Positions 26,988 to 36,841 of a stretch of DNA of 64,000 nucleotides are shown here, piece by piece. How positions within the stretch are numbered: position 1 is the stretch's first letter; each line of letters begins with the position of its first letter. This stretch comes from Pollutimonas subterranea (GTDB lineage: Bacteria > Pseudomonadota > Gammaproteobacteria > Burkholderiales > Burkholderiaceae_B): NCBI RefSeq assembly GCF_002849655.1, contig NZ_PDNW01000019.1, positions 1 to 64,000 on the forward strand, in the 5' to 3' direction. Below the pieces are notes generated by a model. The model worked only from the letters and a program-made list of their open reading frames with translations, did no database searches and had not been told where the DNA came from. A program made the position numbers and the translations under genes.

Positions 26988-28541
26988 ATGCACGCCTGTC
27001 CCGCCGAGATGAACTATGCAGCGCATCTCATCCAACTCAACGCTCATCTGGCCGATAAAACAGCCTACATCGACGACAGGCGCGCCCTGAGCTACGCGGA
27101 GCTGGCGCGCGGGATTACGCAGTTCGCCGGGCTATTGCGCAATCTGGACATACGCCGCGAAGAGCGCATTCTGTTGTTGATGCATGACACGATAGACTGG
27201 CCCGTTGCATTCCTGGGTGCGCTGTATGCCGGCGTGGTGCCCGTCGCGGTGAACACATTGCTCACCGCCGACGACTATGCCTATATGCTAAGGCACAGCC
27301 GCAGCCAAGCCGTGTTTGTCTCGGATGCCTTGCTGCCTGTCCTGCAACAGGCGCTGGGCCAGCACGCTCACGACGTCAAGCATATCGTCGTATCGCAAGC
27401 CGACCAGGGGCTGGCCCACCCATGCCACAGCCTGGATACGCTGATGGCGGCCGCCCAGCCTGCGGTGGCGGCCTGCCCTACGCTATCCGACGAGATCGCA
27501 TTCTGGCTTTACTCGTCGGGCTCCACAGGACAGCCCAAGGGCGTGGTGCACACGCACGCCAATCTATGGCATACCGCCGAGCTCTACGGCAAGCCCATAC
27601 TCGGCTTGCAGGAAAGCGACGTTGTATTTTCAGCGGCCAAGCTGTTCTTCGCCTACGGGCTGGGCAATGGACTGACATTTCCGCTGTCCGTCGGTGCGAC
27701 GACCATCCTGATGGCGGAACGCCCGACACCGGATGCCGTCTTCCAGCGCCTGACCAGGCATCGCCCCACGGTGTTCTGCGGCGTGCCCACGCTATATGCC
27801 AGCATGCTGGCCTCGGCGTCGCTGCCCGCTCGCGAACAGGTATCGCTGCGTATCTGTGCGTCTGCGGGCGAGGCCTTGCCACGAGACCTGGGTATCCGCT
27901 TTCAGCAGCATTTCGGCTGCGACATCCTGGATGGCATCGGCTCGACCGAAATGCTGCATATATTCCTGTCCAACCAGCCGGGACACATTCACTATGGCAC
28001 GACAGGCAAGCCCGTACCCGGCTACGAGGTGGACCTGCGCGATGAGTCCGGCCAGCCGGTTGCCGCAGGCGCGATAGGAGACCTGTACATCAAGGGCCCC
28101 AGTTCGGCCCTTATGTACTGGAATAATCGAGTCAAATCGCTCGAGACCTTCCAGGGTGCGTGGCTCAAGAGCGGCGACAAGTATGTTTGCGACGCTGAAG
28201 GGTATTACACCTATGCCGGGCGCAGCGACGACATGATCAAGGTCAGCGGCCAGTATGTGTCTCCGATTGAAGTCGAGAACATGCTTATCCAGCATGAATG
28301 CGTCCTGGAAGCGGCGGTCATCGGCGTACCCGACGACGATGGCCTGACCAAGACGCTGGCGTATGTCGTATTGCGCGAGGGCCGGACAGGCGACCTGGAC
28401 ACGGCACACGCGCTCCAGGCTTATATAAAACAACACTTGGCGCCTTTCAAGTATCCTCGCACCATACATTTCATTGACGATCTGCCTAAAACCGCAACCG
28501 GAAAGATCCAGCGCTTCCGGCTACGGCAACTCAACAAATAA
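26988..28541 (+). CDS. bclA: benzoate-CoA ligase
   Basis: An acyl-adenylate-forming enzyme that activates benzoate with ATP and CoA to benzoyl-CoA, substrate of BoxAB. The 517 residues contain the AMP-binding P-loop YSSGSTGQPKGVVHTH near 171, a PTLYASML helix, IGSTEMLHIFLSNQPG near 316, YAGRSDDMIKVSGQYVSPIE near 406, and the C-terminal catalytic Lys in KTATGKIQRF. The length and motif set match benzoate- or 2-aminobenzoate-CoA ligases; exact substrate range cannot be fixed by eye. GGAGA precedes the ATG. Confidence 0.92.
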   Translation: MHACPAEMNYAAHLIQLNAHLADKTAYIDDRRALSYAELARGITQFAGLLRNLDIRREERILLLMHDTIDWPVAFLGALYAGVVPVAVNTLLTADDYAYMLRHSRSQAVFVSDALLPVLQQALGQHAHDVKHIVVSQADQGLAHPCHSLDTLMAAAQPAVAACPTLSDEIAFWLYSSGSTGQPKGVVHTHANLWHTAELYGKPILGLQESDVVFSAAKLFFAYGLGNGLTFPLSVGATTILMAERPTPDAVFQRLTRHRPTVFCGVPTLYASMLASASLPAREQVSLRICASAGEALPRDLGIRFQQHFGCDILDGIGSTEMLHIFLSNQPGHIHYGTTGKPVPGYEVDLRDESGQPVAAGAIGDLYIKGPSSALMYWNNRVKSLETFQGAWLKSGDKYVCDAEGYYTYAGRSDDMIKVSGQYVSPIEVENMLIQHECVLEAAVIGVPDDDGLTKTLAYVVLREGRTGDLDTAHALQAYIKQHLAPFKYPRTIHFIDDLPKTATGKIQRFRLRQLNK

Positions 28542-28545
28542 CGCC

Positions 28546-29367
28546 ATGAATCAAGAATCTTCCAGCCTTCCCAACCTCGTACCTGTTCACGCACTCGGAC
28601 GCGACTTGCTCATCGAATGCCAATGGCTGGGCTCTCACAGAGCCGACAAGGACTTGGTGGTTTTCCTGCACGAAGGCCTGGGCTCGGCGTCCATGTGGAA
28701 GGACTGGCCTGAGCAAGTGTGTGATGCCCTGGACTGCCGGGGCCTGGTCTTTTCGCGCTATGGATACGGCAGAAGCACGCCGCGGCCTCATGACGAAAAA
28801 TGGCCGGTCGGCTTCATGCATGCACAGGCGCAAGACGCCTTGCCGGCTTTGTTCAAGGCGCTGGGACTGGAGCGGGAACGTCCTGTCCTGTTCGGGCACA
28901 GCGACGGCGGCTCTATTGCCTTGCTGTATGCCGCGATGTATCCCGAGCGGGTCAAGGCCATCGCCGTGGCCGCCCCGCATATTTTCGTCGAGGACGTCAC
29001 CATCTCCAATATAGAGAACGCCCGCGAGGCTTACCTGAACACCGACTTGCCACGCAAGCTGGGGCGATATCACCAGGATCCGGATTCAGCATTCTGGGGC
29101 TGGAACGACATCTGGCTAAACCCCGATTTCCGTGCGTGGTCGATTCGGGAATACCTGGACAAGATTCAGTGTCCGGTGCTGGCAATCCAGGGTGAAGACG
29201 ACGAATACGGATCACTGGAACAAATTTACGGCATTCAGGCCGTCGCGACCCAGACCGAACTGTGTATTATTCCCCGCTGCGGCCACTCGCCGCATCGCGA
29301 TCACCCTCTCGCCGTCATCCAGGCCTTGGCGACATTTGCACGGCGCCTGGACCCTTGCATCATCTGA
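28546..29367 (+). CDS. alpha/beta hydrolase of the box operon
   Basis: A 273-residue alpha/beta-hydrolase. The oxyanion region is VVFLHEGLGSASMWKDWP, the nucleophile elbow is GHSDGGSIALL (Ser near residue 120), an acid residue is likely in QGEDDEYG and the catalytic His in RCGHSPHRDHP. It starts 4 bp after the ligase stop, so the two are tightly coupled. It may hydrolyse a CoA ester or aromatic ester of the pathway; the substrate is unknown. The longer upstream frame overlaps the ligase and is rejected. Confidence 0.88.
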   Translation: MNQESSSLPNLVPVHALGRDLLIECQWLGSHRADKDLVVFLHEGLGSASMWKDWPEQVCDALDCRGLVFSRYGYGRSTPRPHDEKWPVGFMHAQAQDALPALFKALGLERERPVLFGHSDGGSIALLYAAMYPERVKAIAVAAPHIFVEDVTISNIENAREAYLNTDLPRKLGRYHQDPDSAFWGWNDIWLNPDFRAWSIREYLDKIQCPVLAIQGEDDEYGSLEQIYGIQAVATQTELCIIPRCGHSPHRDHPLAVIQALATFARRLDPCII

Positions 29368-29431
29368 ATCACCGTTCACTCGCGCACTGCGCACCAAGCT
29401 GTAATTTATATAAAAACCAAGGAGCAGACAA

Positions 29432-30589
29432 ATGAAACTAGTATTGACCGGCACCGCCCTGGCTGCGGTGCTCGCCTTCGGAACCAGCAACGCACTGGCC
29501 AGTGTCAAGGTCGGCTTCATGCTTCCCTATAGCGGCACCTACGCCGCCTTGGGGCAGGCCATTGAAAACGGCTTCAAGCTTTACGTGCAGGAGCAAGGCG
29601 GCAAGCTTGCAGGCCAGGAACTCGAATACTTCCAGGTCGATGATGAATCCAATCCGTCCAAGGCACCCGATAATGCCAACCGCCTGATCAAGCGCGACCA
29701 GGTCGATATCCTGGTGGGCACCGTGCACTCGGGCGTAGCGATGGCACTGGCGAAGGCCGCCAAGGATTCCGATACCACGCTTATCATTCCTAATGCGGGC
29801 GCCGATTCGATTACCGGGCCTCTTTGCAGCAAGAACATTTTCCGCACCTCGTTCTCCAACTGGCAGCCGTCCTACGCCATGGGCCCGGTAGCTGTCGAAA
29901 AAGGCTACAAGACCGCCGTCACGATCACTTGGAACTATGCGGCCGGCAAGGAAGCCATTGCGGGATTCAAGGAATCATTCGAAAAACAGGGCGGCAAGGT
30001 CATCAAGGAGCTGACCCTGCCCTTTCCCAACGTAGAGTTCCAGCCACTGCTCACTGAAGTCGCTTCGCTCAAGCCCGATGCGGTCTTCACCTTCTTCGCC
30101 GGCGGCGGTGCGGTGAAATTCGTTCAGGACTATGCCGCCTCGGGCCTGGGCAAGTCGGTGGCGCTGCTCAGCAGCGGCTTTATGACCGACGGCACCTTGA
30201 AGGCGCAGGGCGAAGCCGCCCAGGGCCTGTTCACCACCCTGCATTATGCCGACGGCCTGGATACCCCGCGTGACAATGCCTTCCGCGCCAATTACTCCAA
30301 GGCCTATCCCGCCATGCAGCCCGATGTCTATGCCGTGCAAGGCTACGATGCCGCCCAATTGCTGGCTGCCGGACTTAAAGCCGTCAATGGCGATGTATCG
30401 AAAAAAGCGGACATGCGCGGCGCCATGAGCGCAGCCACTATCGATAGCCCCCGCGGTCCATTCACCTTGTCCAAAGCAGGCAATCCCATTCAGGACATCT
30501 ACCTGCGTCAAGTCAAGGGTGAACAGAACCTCACCCAGGGCGTAGCGATCAAGGCACTGGCCGACCCGGCTCGCGGCTGCCGCCTGTAA
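29432..30589 (+). CDS. ABC transporter substrate-binding protein (Liv/aromatic acid type)
   Basis: A 385-residue periplasmic binding protein of type I (Peripla_BP_6). A signal peptide (KLVLTGTALAAVLAFGTSNALA) is followed by VKVGFMLPYSGTYAALGQAIENGFKLYV. Homologues in box and other aromatic clusters carry benzoate or hydroxybenzoates rather than branched-chain amino acids, and the adjacent ligase favours an aromatic acid here. AAGGAGC precedes the ATG. It leads a complete five-gene importer. Confidence 0.9.
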   Translation: MKLVLTGTALAAVLAFGTSNALASVKVGFMLPYSGTYAALGQAIENGFKLYVQEQGGKLAGQELEYFQVDDESNPSKAPDNANRLIKRDQVDILVGTVHSGVAMALAKAAKDSDTTLIIPNAGADSITGPLCSKNIFRTSFSNWQPSYAMGPVAVEKGYKTAVTITWNYAAGKEAIAGFKESFEKQGGKVIKELTLPFPNVEFQPLLTEVASLKPDAVFTFFAGGGAVKFVQDYAASGLGKSVALLSSGFMTDGTLKAQGEAAQGLFTTLHYADGLDTPRDNAFRANYSKAYPAMQPDVYAVQGYDAAQLLAAGLKAVNGDVSKKADMRGAMSAATIDSPRGPFTLSKAGNPIQDIYLRQVKGEQNLTQGVAIKALADPARGCRL

Positions 30590-30610
30590 ACGCAGTACCA
30601 AGGAGCTTTT

Positions 30611-31492
30611 GTGGACCCCGCCATCTTTCTGATCCAGTGCCTGAATGCGGTGCAATATGGGCTTTTGTTGTTTCTTGTTGCCAGCGGCCTGACACTGATC
30701 TTCGGCATCATGGGCATTATCAATCTTGCCCATGGCAGCTTTTATATGATCGGGGCCTACATGGCCTTTGCGCTGGAGCCGCTGATCGCCCAGTACCTGG
30801 GCGGCGGCTTCCTTGTCACTGTCCTGTTTTGCGTGCTCGCGGCCGCCATTCTGGGCTACTTTCTTGAATGGGCATTCTTCAGCTTCCTCTACCACCGGGA
30901 TCACCTGCAGCAGGTCCTAATGACCTACGGCTTGATCCTGGTCTTCGAAGAGCTGCGCAGCATTGCCGTGGGCAATGACGTGCATGGAGTACCGGTCCCT
31001 TCCTGGCTGGCCGGATCGTTGGCCCTGGGCGATGTCATGACATACCCGATATACCGGCTGTTCATTTCGGCCATCTGTTTGCTCGTGGCCGGCCTGCTGT
31101 ACTGGGTCCTGGCGCGCACGCGCCTGGGCATGATGATACGGGCAGGCGCCAGCAACCGGGAAATGATCAGCTCTCTGGGCATAGACATCAACCGCCTGTA
31201 CCGCATCGTATTTGCCATAGGCGTCGCCCTGGCGGCGCTTGCAGGGGCCATTGCAGCGCCGGTTTCATCCGTCTATCCAGGCATGGGAAACAGCGTTCTT
31301 ATTATCTGCTTCGTGGTGGTGGTGATCGGCGGAATCGGCTCCATCAAGGGCGCTTTTCTGGCCGCCATGCTGGTAGGCTTTGTCGACACCTTCGGGCAGG
31401 TATTTTTCCCCGGCATCGCGGGCGTCCTGGTTTACGTCCTGATGGCCGCCATTCTTCTGTTCAAGCCCGAAGGGCTATTCCGTCAAGGCTGA
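30611..31492 (+). CDS. branched-chain-type ABC transporter permease (LivH family)
   Basis: A 293-residue inner-membrane permease with about eight helices. FGIMGIINLAHGSFYMIGAYMAF near residues 36-58 is the LivH signature, and GMMIRAGASNREMISSLGIDINRLY is the cytoplasmic coupling loop. It starts with GTG preceded by AGGAG, 21 bp after the binding-protein gene. It forms the channel together with the LivM-type protein. Confidence 0.92.
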   Translation: MDPAIFLIQCLNAVQYGLLLFLVASGLTLIFGIMGIINLAHGSFYMIGAYMAFALEPLIAQYLGGGFLVTVLFCVLAAAILGYFLEWAFFSFLYHRDHLQQVLMTYGLILVFEELRSIAVGNDVHGVPVPSWLAGSLALGDVMTYPIYRLFISAICLLVAGLLYWVLARTRLGMMIRAGASNREMISSLGIDINRLYRIVFAIGVALAALAGAIAAPVSSVYPGMGNSVLIICFVVVVIGGIGSIKGAFLAAMLVGFVDTFGQVFFPGIAGVLVYVLMAAILLFKPEGLFRQG

Positions 31493-31495
31493 TTC

Positions 31496-32488
31496 ATGTT
31501 TACTTTACGAGCCTTGTACATCGTTGCACTCCTGGTGGTGGTTGGTGTATTGCCGATGATACTCGGCGATTACTACATCAGCCTTGTCATCAAGATCATG
31601 ATCTTCGCCATTTTCGCGCTCAGCCTGCAACTGCTGGTGGGCGGTGTCGGCCTGGTCAGCCTGGGCCATGCCGCCTTCTTCGGCATTGCCGCCTATGTCA
31701 CGACGCTGCTCTCGCCAGAGTCGGGACCGGGCAATCTGCTCATCCTGCTGCCGGCCGCGATGTGCTGCGCACTTATCTACGCCCTGGTCACCGGCGCCCT
31801 CGCGCTGCGCACTAAGGGCGTGTACTTCATCATGGTGACACTGGCCTTTTCGCAAATGGCTTATTACGTCTTCCACGATACCGACATCGGCGGCGGCAGC
31901 GACGGCATCTATCTGTATTTCCGTCCCGAATTGCGCCTGGGCGACATGGTGCTCCTGAATATCGACAGTCCCTACAGCTTCTATCTGTTCACGCTGGGCT
32001 GCCTGCTGATCACCTGGATTTTCCTGGCCGTGCTGATGCGTTCACGTTTCGGCGCTGCGCTGACGGGCATCCGGGTCAACGAGCAGCGCATGCGCAGCGC
32101 GGGTTATTCCACCTTCAATTACAAACTGGTTGCCTACACGCTGGCCGGCGCACTGGCCGGCATCAGCGGGCTTCTCTATGCGGCCAAAGACGGCTTCGTC
32201 AATCCCGAATTGCTGGCATGGGAGCAATCGGGCCTGGTGTTGCTCATGGTCATCCTGGGCGGCAGCACCCGTTTGTGGGGAGCCGTGCTGGGCGCCGCCG
32301 GACTGACGCTGCTGCAAGAGGCCTTCCAGTCGCAGGCGCTGTTCGGCGACTGGTCCAGCCATTGGCACCTTACTTTCGGCCTGAGCATTATTGCCCTGGT
32401 CGCCCTGATGCCCAACGGCCTCATCGGCATATCAGCCCAGTGGCGCAACAGGCGCTCCGCCGCGCGCCCAGCCCCATCGCAAGGATAG
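31496..32488 (+). CDS. branched-chain-type ABC transporter permease (LivM family)
   Basis: A 330-residue second permease with about ten hydrophobic helices. GGVGLVSLGHAAFFGIAAYVT near residues 49-69 is the family signature and FGAALTGIRVNEQRMRSAGYSTFNYKL is the coupling loop to the ATPases. It begins 3 bp after the LivH-type stop. The C terminus is a short Arg/Ala/Pro-rich tail. Confidence 0.92.
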   Translation: MFTLRALYIVALLVVVGVLPMILGDYYISLVIKIMIFAIFALSLQLLVGGVGLVSLGHAAFFGIAAYVTTLLSPESGPGNLLILLPAAMCCALIYALVTGALALRTKGVYFIMVTLAFSQMAYYVFHDTDIGGGSDGIYLYFRPELRLGDMVLLNIDSPYSFYLFTLGCLLITWIFLAVLMRSRFGAALTGIRVNEQRMRSAGYSTFNYKLVAYTLAGALAGISGLLYAAKDGFVNPELLAWEQSGLVLLMVILGGSTRLWGAVLGAAGLTLLQEAFQSQALFGDWSSHWHLTFGLSIIALVALMPNGLIGISAQWRNRRSAARPAPSQG

Positions 32489-32491
32489 TCC

Positions 32492-33241
32492 ATGTCCGAC
32501 GTTTTATTGTCCGCGAAAAACATTACCCGTCGCTTCCATGGCCTGGTCGCCATCGATGGCGTCTCGCTGACCCTGACCCGGGGTACGGTACACGCCGTAA
32601 TCGGTACGAACGGCGCCGGGAAGTCCACGCTGGTAAGCGTGCTGGCCGGTGAACTTGCACCCAACGAGGGCGCCATATTCCTGCACCAGCAAGAGGTCAC
32701 TTCGTGGTCGCAGCCGCGCCGCGCCAGGGCTGGGCTGGGTCGCAGCTACCAGCGCACGACCATTTTCCCGTCCCTGACAGTACATGAGAACTGCCGCATT
32801 GCCGCACAAGCCAATCGCCAGCAGTTCTGGAACTGGAGCAGCCCCGCCCGCAACTGCCGGTACAGCAACGACGCGGCAGACCAGGCCATACAGTTGGCAG
32901 GGCTGGAGTCCGACAGCCGCCATACCGCAGGCATGCTGTCGCACGGTCGCAAGCGCCAGCTCGAAATTGCCATGAGTCTTGCCACGCATCCACAGGTGCT
33001 GTTGCTCGATGAACCATTGGCCGGCATGGGACCCGAAGAAACCGAGAGAATGCTGTCCTTGCTGGCATCGCTGAAGAATGAGCATGCCATTCTGCTGGTC
33101 GAACACGACATGGACGCCGTATTTAAGGTTGCCGACGAAATTACCGTGATGGTGAACGGTCGCGTCATAGCACAAGGCGAGCCGCAGGCAATACGAAGCA
33201 ATCCTGACGTACAGACCGCCTACCTGGGGGAAGACGAATGA
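32492..33241 (+). CDS. ABC transporter ATP-binding protein (LivG family)
   Basis: A 249-residue ATPase. Walker A is GTNGAGKST near residue 38, the signature is the less common LSHGRKRQLEIAMSL, Walker B is VLLLDEPLAGM, and the switch His is in LLVEHDMD. The NRQQFWNWSSPARNC region lies in the helical domain typical of LivG. It is 3 bp after the LivM stop and overlaps the LivF-type start by 4 bp. Confidence 0.92.
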   Translation: MSDVLLSAKNITRRFHGLVAIDGVSLTLTRGTVHAVIGTNGAGKSTLVSVLAGELAPNEGAIFLHQQEVTSWSQPRRARAGLGRSYQRTTIFPSLTVHENCRIAAQANRQQFWNWSSPARNCRYSNDAADQAIQLAGLESDSRHTAGMLSHGRKRQLEIAMSLATHPQVLLLDEPLAGMGPEETERMLSLLASLKNEHAILLVEHDMDAVFKVADEITVMVNGRVIAQGEPQAIRSNPDVQTAYLGEDE

Positions 33242-33948
33242 AGCCTTTCGTTCAAGCCCAATCGCTGCACGCGCATTACGGGGAAAGCCATGTCCTCCAG
33301 GGCGTCAGCCTGGATATTGGAACGGGCGAATCCATAGGCCTGCTAGGCCGAAACGGCATGGGCAAAAGCACGCTCATACGGACCATCATGGGCCACGTCC
33401 CCGCAAGCAGCGGCACTCTCAGCATCCGCGGCAAGGACTGTACCCGCGCTGCGCCCTACCAGGTTGCCAGGCTGGGGGTCGCCTATGTACCCGAAGGGCG
33501 TGGCATATTCCCCAACCTCAACGTGCGGGAAAATCTGCAGGTGGCGGCGCGCCCAAGCTTCGATGGTCGCAACGACTGGACCTACCAGCGGGTGCTGCAG
33601 ACATTCCCCCGTCTTGCCGAACGGCTTGAGCATGGCGGACAGCAGCTATCGGGGGGCGAACAGCAAATGCTGGCCATAGGACGCGCACTGATGACCAACC
33701 CCGATGTGCTCATTCTGGACGAAGCCACCGAAGGCCTCGCACCGCTTATCATCGCGGAGATCTGGCGCATTATCGCGTCAGTACGAACGACGGGCATGTC
33801 CACGCTGATCGTGGACCGCAATTATCGCAAGGTACTGGCACACACCGACCGCTGCGTAGTCATGGAAAAAGGCTGCCTGGTCGAAAACCAGCCCAGCGCG
33901 GAGCTGGCCGGCCAACCCGAATTACTCATGCGCTACCTCGGCGTGTGA
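33238..33948 (+). CDS. ABC transporter ATP-binding protein (LivF family)
   Basis: The 236-residue partner ATPase. Walker A is GRNGMGKST, the signature LSGGEQQMLAIGRAL, Walker B VLILDEATEGL. After Walker B the usual LivF LVEQN is replaced by IVDRN, so the switch residue differs from the consensus. YVPEGRGIFPNLNVRENL is the LivF Q-loop region. The ATG overlaps the stop of the LivG-type gene by 4 bp. It ends the aromatic import operon 16 bp from the convergent tsaC end. Confidence 0.9.
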   Translation: MKPFVQAQSLHAHYGESHVLQGVSLDIGTGESIGLLGRNGMGKSTLIRTIMGHVPASSGTLSIRGKDCTRAAPYQVARLGVAYVPEGRGIFPNLNVRENLQVAARPSFDGRNDWTYQRVLQTFPRLAERLEHGGQQLSGGEQQMLAIGRALMTNPDVLILDEATEGLAPLIIAEIWRIIASVRTTGMSTLIVDRNYRKVLAHTDRCVVMEKGCLVENQPSAELAGQPELLMRYLGV

Positions 33949-33964
33949 GCAGCGCAGCGATCGG

Positions 33965-34999
33965 TCAGGTAAAAGCCGCCGCCGCGCGCCCTACGCGGTC
34001 ATTGATCGCCTGCCATTCCGCGGTCCGGGGCGGTTGCTCGAGCAGAATACGCGAGTAGCCCTGGTCATCCAGGCGCCGCAGCAAGGCATATAATTCCCGC
34101 GCGTACGCATCCGGCTCATTGGCGCATACCAGCCAATCCACGTTGCCGGTCGTCGCAGCGTGAACCGGAACACTGAAGACGACGGCCGCCACGCGTTGCG
34201 CCGTGTCCGTTGCGTCGGCGACGACCTGCAGCAAGTCGTCCATGGCCAGCAGCGACAAGGCCGTACGCGGTGCGTAATGCGCCTTCAACGAGCCCGACAC
34301 CTGTGGCGCGGCGGCATCGGGACGCGCCGGCGCAATCCCGAGCACGTCGGCAATTTGCGCCGCAGTCACATGACCGGGCCGCAGCAAGACCGGGCCTACG
34401 CCCTGATCCAGCCGAGATACATCGACAATTGTGGACTCAATGCCGACGTGCGAGGGGCCACCCTCCAAGACCATCAGCGCCGTCTCGGACAATTCAGGAA
34501 ACTCGGCCCGTACATGGGCAGCGTGTGTGGGCGAAACCTGACCGAACTTGTTGGCCGAGGGGGCAGCCACACCGCCCTGCCCGTTAGGCTTGAGGCGGGC
34601 GAACTCGCGCAACAAGGCTTGTGCCACAGGGTGCGAGGGACAGCGTAGCCCCACGCTGCCATGCCCGCCGCTGACCTCGGCGGGAATATGCTGCGCGCGA
34701 GGCAGAATGAGGGTGAGCGGACCTGGCCAGAACGCCTGCATCAAGGCACGCGCTTCGGATGGAATGGACTTTGCCCAATAGGTGATGTCCGCCTCGGGCG
34801 ACACATGCACGATAACCGGGTGATTGGCCGGGCGTCCCTTGGCGGCGTAAATGCGGGCGATGGCCTGCGGATTCTCGGCATCGGCGCCCAGGCCATAGAC
34901 AGTTTCCGTGGGAAAGGCTACCAGCCGGCCTTCTTCCAGCCGTTGGGCCGCTTCCGCCAGCATGGCCCTCATATCGGGCGACGAAGCGTTTGCGCTCAT
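33965..34999 (-). CDS. tsaC: L-threonylcarbamoyladenylate synthase (Sua5 type)
   Basis: This enzyme makes threonylcarbamoyl-AMP from Thr, bicarbonate and ATP for t6A37 tRNA modification. The 344-residue size marks the long Sua5 form: a YrdC domain (RLVAFPTETVYGLGADAENPQAIARIYAAKGRP near residues 23-55, PGPLTLILPR, GLRCPSHPVAQALL, APSANKFGQVSPTHAAHV) followed by a linker (SGSLKAHYAPRTAL) and a C-terminal Sua5 domain. The start overlaps the purK stop by 4 bp, so it is the last gene of the purC-E-K-tsaC run. Confidence 0.94.
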   Translation of the reverse strand: MSANASSPDMRAMLAEAAQRLEEGRLVAFPTETVYGLGADAENPQAIARIYAAKGRPANHPVIVHVSPEADITYWAKSIPSEARALMQAFWPGPLTLILPRAQHIPAEVSGGHGSVGLRCPSHPVAQALLREFARLKPNGQGGVAAPSANKFGQVSPTHAAHVRAEFPELSETALMVLEGGPSHVGIESTIVDVSRLDQGVGPVLLRPGHVTAAQIADVLGIAPARPDAAAPQVSGSLKAHYAPRTALSLLAMDDLLQVVADATDTAQRVAAVVFSVPVHAATTGNVDWLVCANEPDAYARELYALLRRLDDQGYSRILLEQPPRTAEWQAINDRVGRAAAAFT

Positions 35000-36177
35000 G
35001 GCTGGAAGGGAATGCCTAGTGCGTGTGCGACGCGCGACGCAGCGCCCACCGCATCGGCAACGGTGGCGCCCAGCACATTGACATGGCCCATTTTTCGGCC
35101 ACGCCGCGCTTCGGACTTGCCGTAGAGATGCAGCTTGGCGCCGGGCACGGCCAATACCGCGGGCCAGTCCGGTTCGCGCTTAAGGCCGGTGGCATCATCG
35201 AACCAGACATCGCCCAGGATATTGAGCATCACAACGGAACATAGGCTGGCGGTGCCGCCTAGCGGCAAACCTGCGGTGACGCGTACCTGCTGCTCGAACT
35301 GGCTGCTGACGCTCGCATTCATGGTGTAGTGACCGCTGTTATGTGGCCGGGGCGCGATCTCGTTGGCGATGAGCCGGCCGTCCTGCAGCACGAAAAACTC
35401 CACGCACAGGACGCCTACATATTCGAGCCCTTCCGCGATCGCCAGGGCCGCATTCGCCGCCTGGACGGCAATCGCCTGGTCCGGCGACCGTGCATCGACA
35501 GTGGAAACGGCCAATATGCCGTCGCGATGCTCGTTACGGGCCGACGGATAGAACACCGCCTGGCCGTCAGCACCGCGTGCCATGACCACTGACAGCTCGC
35601 TTGCCAATGGCAATAGCGCTTCGAGCACGCAGGCGACGCCCCCAAATGACTCCAGCGCCTGGCGCGCTTCTTCGCGTGTCTTGACCCGCGCCTGCCCCTT
35701 GCCGTCGTAGCCCAGCCTGGCGGCTTTCAGTATGCCCGGAAACAAGCCTTCGGCTGCCGCATCGATGTCTTGTGGCGTGTGAATGGCGGCATAAGGAGCC
35801 ACGGGCACCCCGATATTCTTGATGAAGGCCTTCTCGCGGATACGGTCCTGGACGACGGCGACCGCCTGGGCCCCGGGACGGACCAGCGACGCCGACGCGA
35901 GGGTTTCCAGGCTTTGGGCCGGCACATTCTCGAATTCGGTGGTAATCGCCTTGCAGCGTTCAGACAATTGCTTCAGGCCGGCCTGATCATCATAAGCGGC
36001 ACGGATGTGCAGGTCGGCGACGGCGCCGGCAGGGCTTTGCGGATCGGGATCAAGCACGGCAACTTTGTAGCCCAGGCTTTGCGCCGCATGGCAATACATG
36101 CGCCCCAACTGCCCTCCTCCGATCATGCCCAGCCAGTCGCCCGGGGATATCGGGGGGGGGATAGAGGCTTCATTCAT
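34996..36177 (-). CDS. purK: N5-carboxyaminoimidazole ribonucleotide synthetase
   Basis: PurK uses ATP and bicarbonate to carboxylate AIR at N5 in purine synthesis, handing N5-CAIR to PurE. The 393-residue ATP-grasp protein has LGMIGGGQLGRMYCHAAQSLGYKVAVLDPD at the N terminus, KAARLGYDGKGQARV and the metal-binding EFFVLQDGRLIANEIAPRPHNSGHYT near residue 275. It is 58 bp downstream of purE and overlaps tsaC by 4 bp. Confidence 0.95.
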   Translation of the reverse strand: MNEASIPPPISPGDWLGMIGGGQLGRMYCHAAQSLGYKVAVLDPDPQSPAGAVADLHIRAAYDDQAGLKQLSERCKAITTEFENVPAQSLETLASASLVRPGAQAVAVVQDRIREKAFIKNIGVPVAPYAAIHTPQDIDAAAEGLFPGILKAARLGYDGKGQARVKTREEARQALESFGGVACVLEALLPLASELSVVMARGADGQAVFYPSARNEHRDGILAVSTVDARSPDQAIAVQAANAALAIAEGLEYVGVLCVEFFVLQDGRLIANEIAPRPHNSGHYTMNASVSSQFEQQVRVTAGLPLGGTASLCSVVMLNILGDVWFDDATGLKREPDWPAVLAVPGAKLHLYGKSEARRGRKMGHVNVLGATVADAVGAASRVAHALGIPFQP

Positions 36178-36235
36178 GTCAACAACCTGTCAGCAATAAG
36201 ATAGAGATGTAAAGATGTGGCGGCAAATGCGAGGA

Positions 36236-36763
36236 CTACATCACCACATGGGGAGGAACCACCATGGCACGCGCCGCCTCGGTTTGGCGACAGCGATAGG
36301 CAATGAGTTTTTTCAGCAGCTCGGAATCGGTGGTCGCCATGCAGGCGACCACATGCAGGGCCGCATTGGCCGCACCGGCTTCGCCTATGGCAAATGTGGC
36401 CACCGGCACACCCTTGGGCATCTGGACGATGGACAACAGCGAATCTTCGCCACGCAGGTATTTGGAAGGCACTGGCACGCCGAACACGGGCACTGGCGTC
36501 AAGGCCGCCATCATGCCCGGCAAGTGGGCGGCACCGCCCGCACCGGCAATAATCGCGCGCAGTCCGCGGTCGACGGCTTGTGTGCCGTATTCCACCATAT
36601 CATGAGGCATGCGGTGCGCCGAAACCACGTTCAGTTCGTGCGGAATACCGAATTCCTCAAGCACCGCGACGGCATTCTTCATGATGTCCCAGTCGCTGGC
36701 GGAGCCCATGATGATTCCGACCAGGGGGGTGCCGGCAGCGCTGGCTTCAGTAAATATAGTCAT
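36236..36763 (-). CDS. purE: N5-CAIR mutase
   Basis: PurE (class I) moves the carboxyl of N5-CAIR to C4 to give CAIR. The 175-residue protein has [14 protein letters not shown] near residue 15, the catalytic-region [13 protein letters not shown], and [58 protein letters not shown] lies upstream of the ATG. It acts with the downstream purK, and follows purC by about 80 bp. Confidence 0.95.
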   Translation of the reverse strand: MTIFTEASAAGTPLVGIIMGSASDWDIMKNAVAVLEEFGIPHELNVVSAHRMPHDMVEYGTQAVDRGLRAIIAGAGGAAHLPGMMAALTPVPVFGVPVPSKYLRGEDSLLSIVQMPKGVPVATFAIGEAGAANAALHVVACMATTDSELLKKLIAYRCRQTEAARAMVVPPHVVM

Positions 36764-36841
36764 AGCGGCTCACCTATAAGATAGATCACGGGTTGGGCAG
36801 AGCAAAAAGATATTCTACCGTGCCCGGCCCGCGTTCCGGGC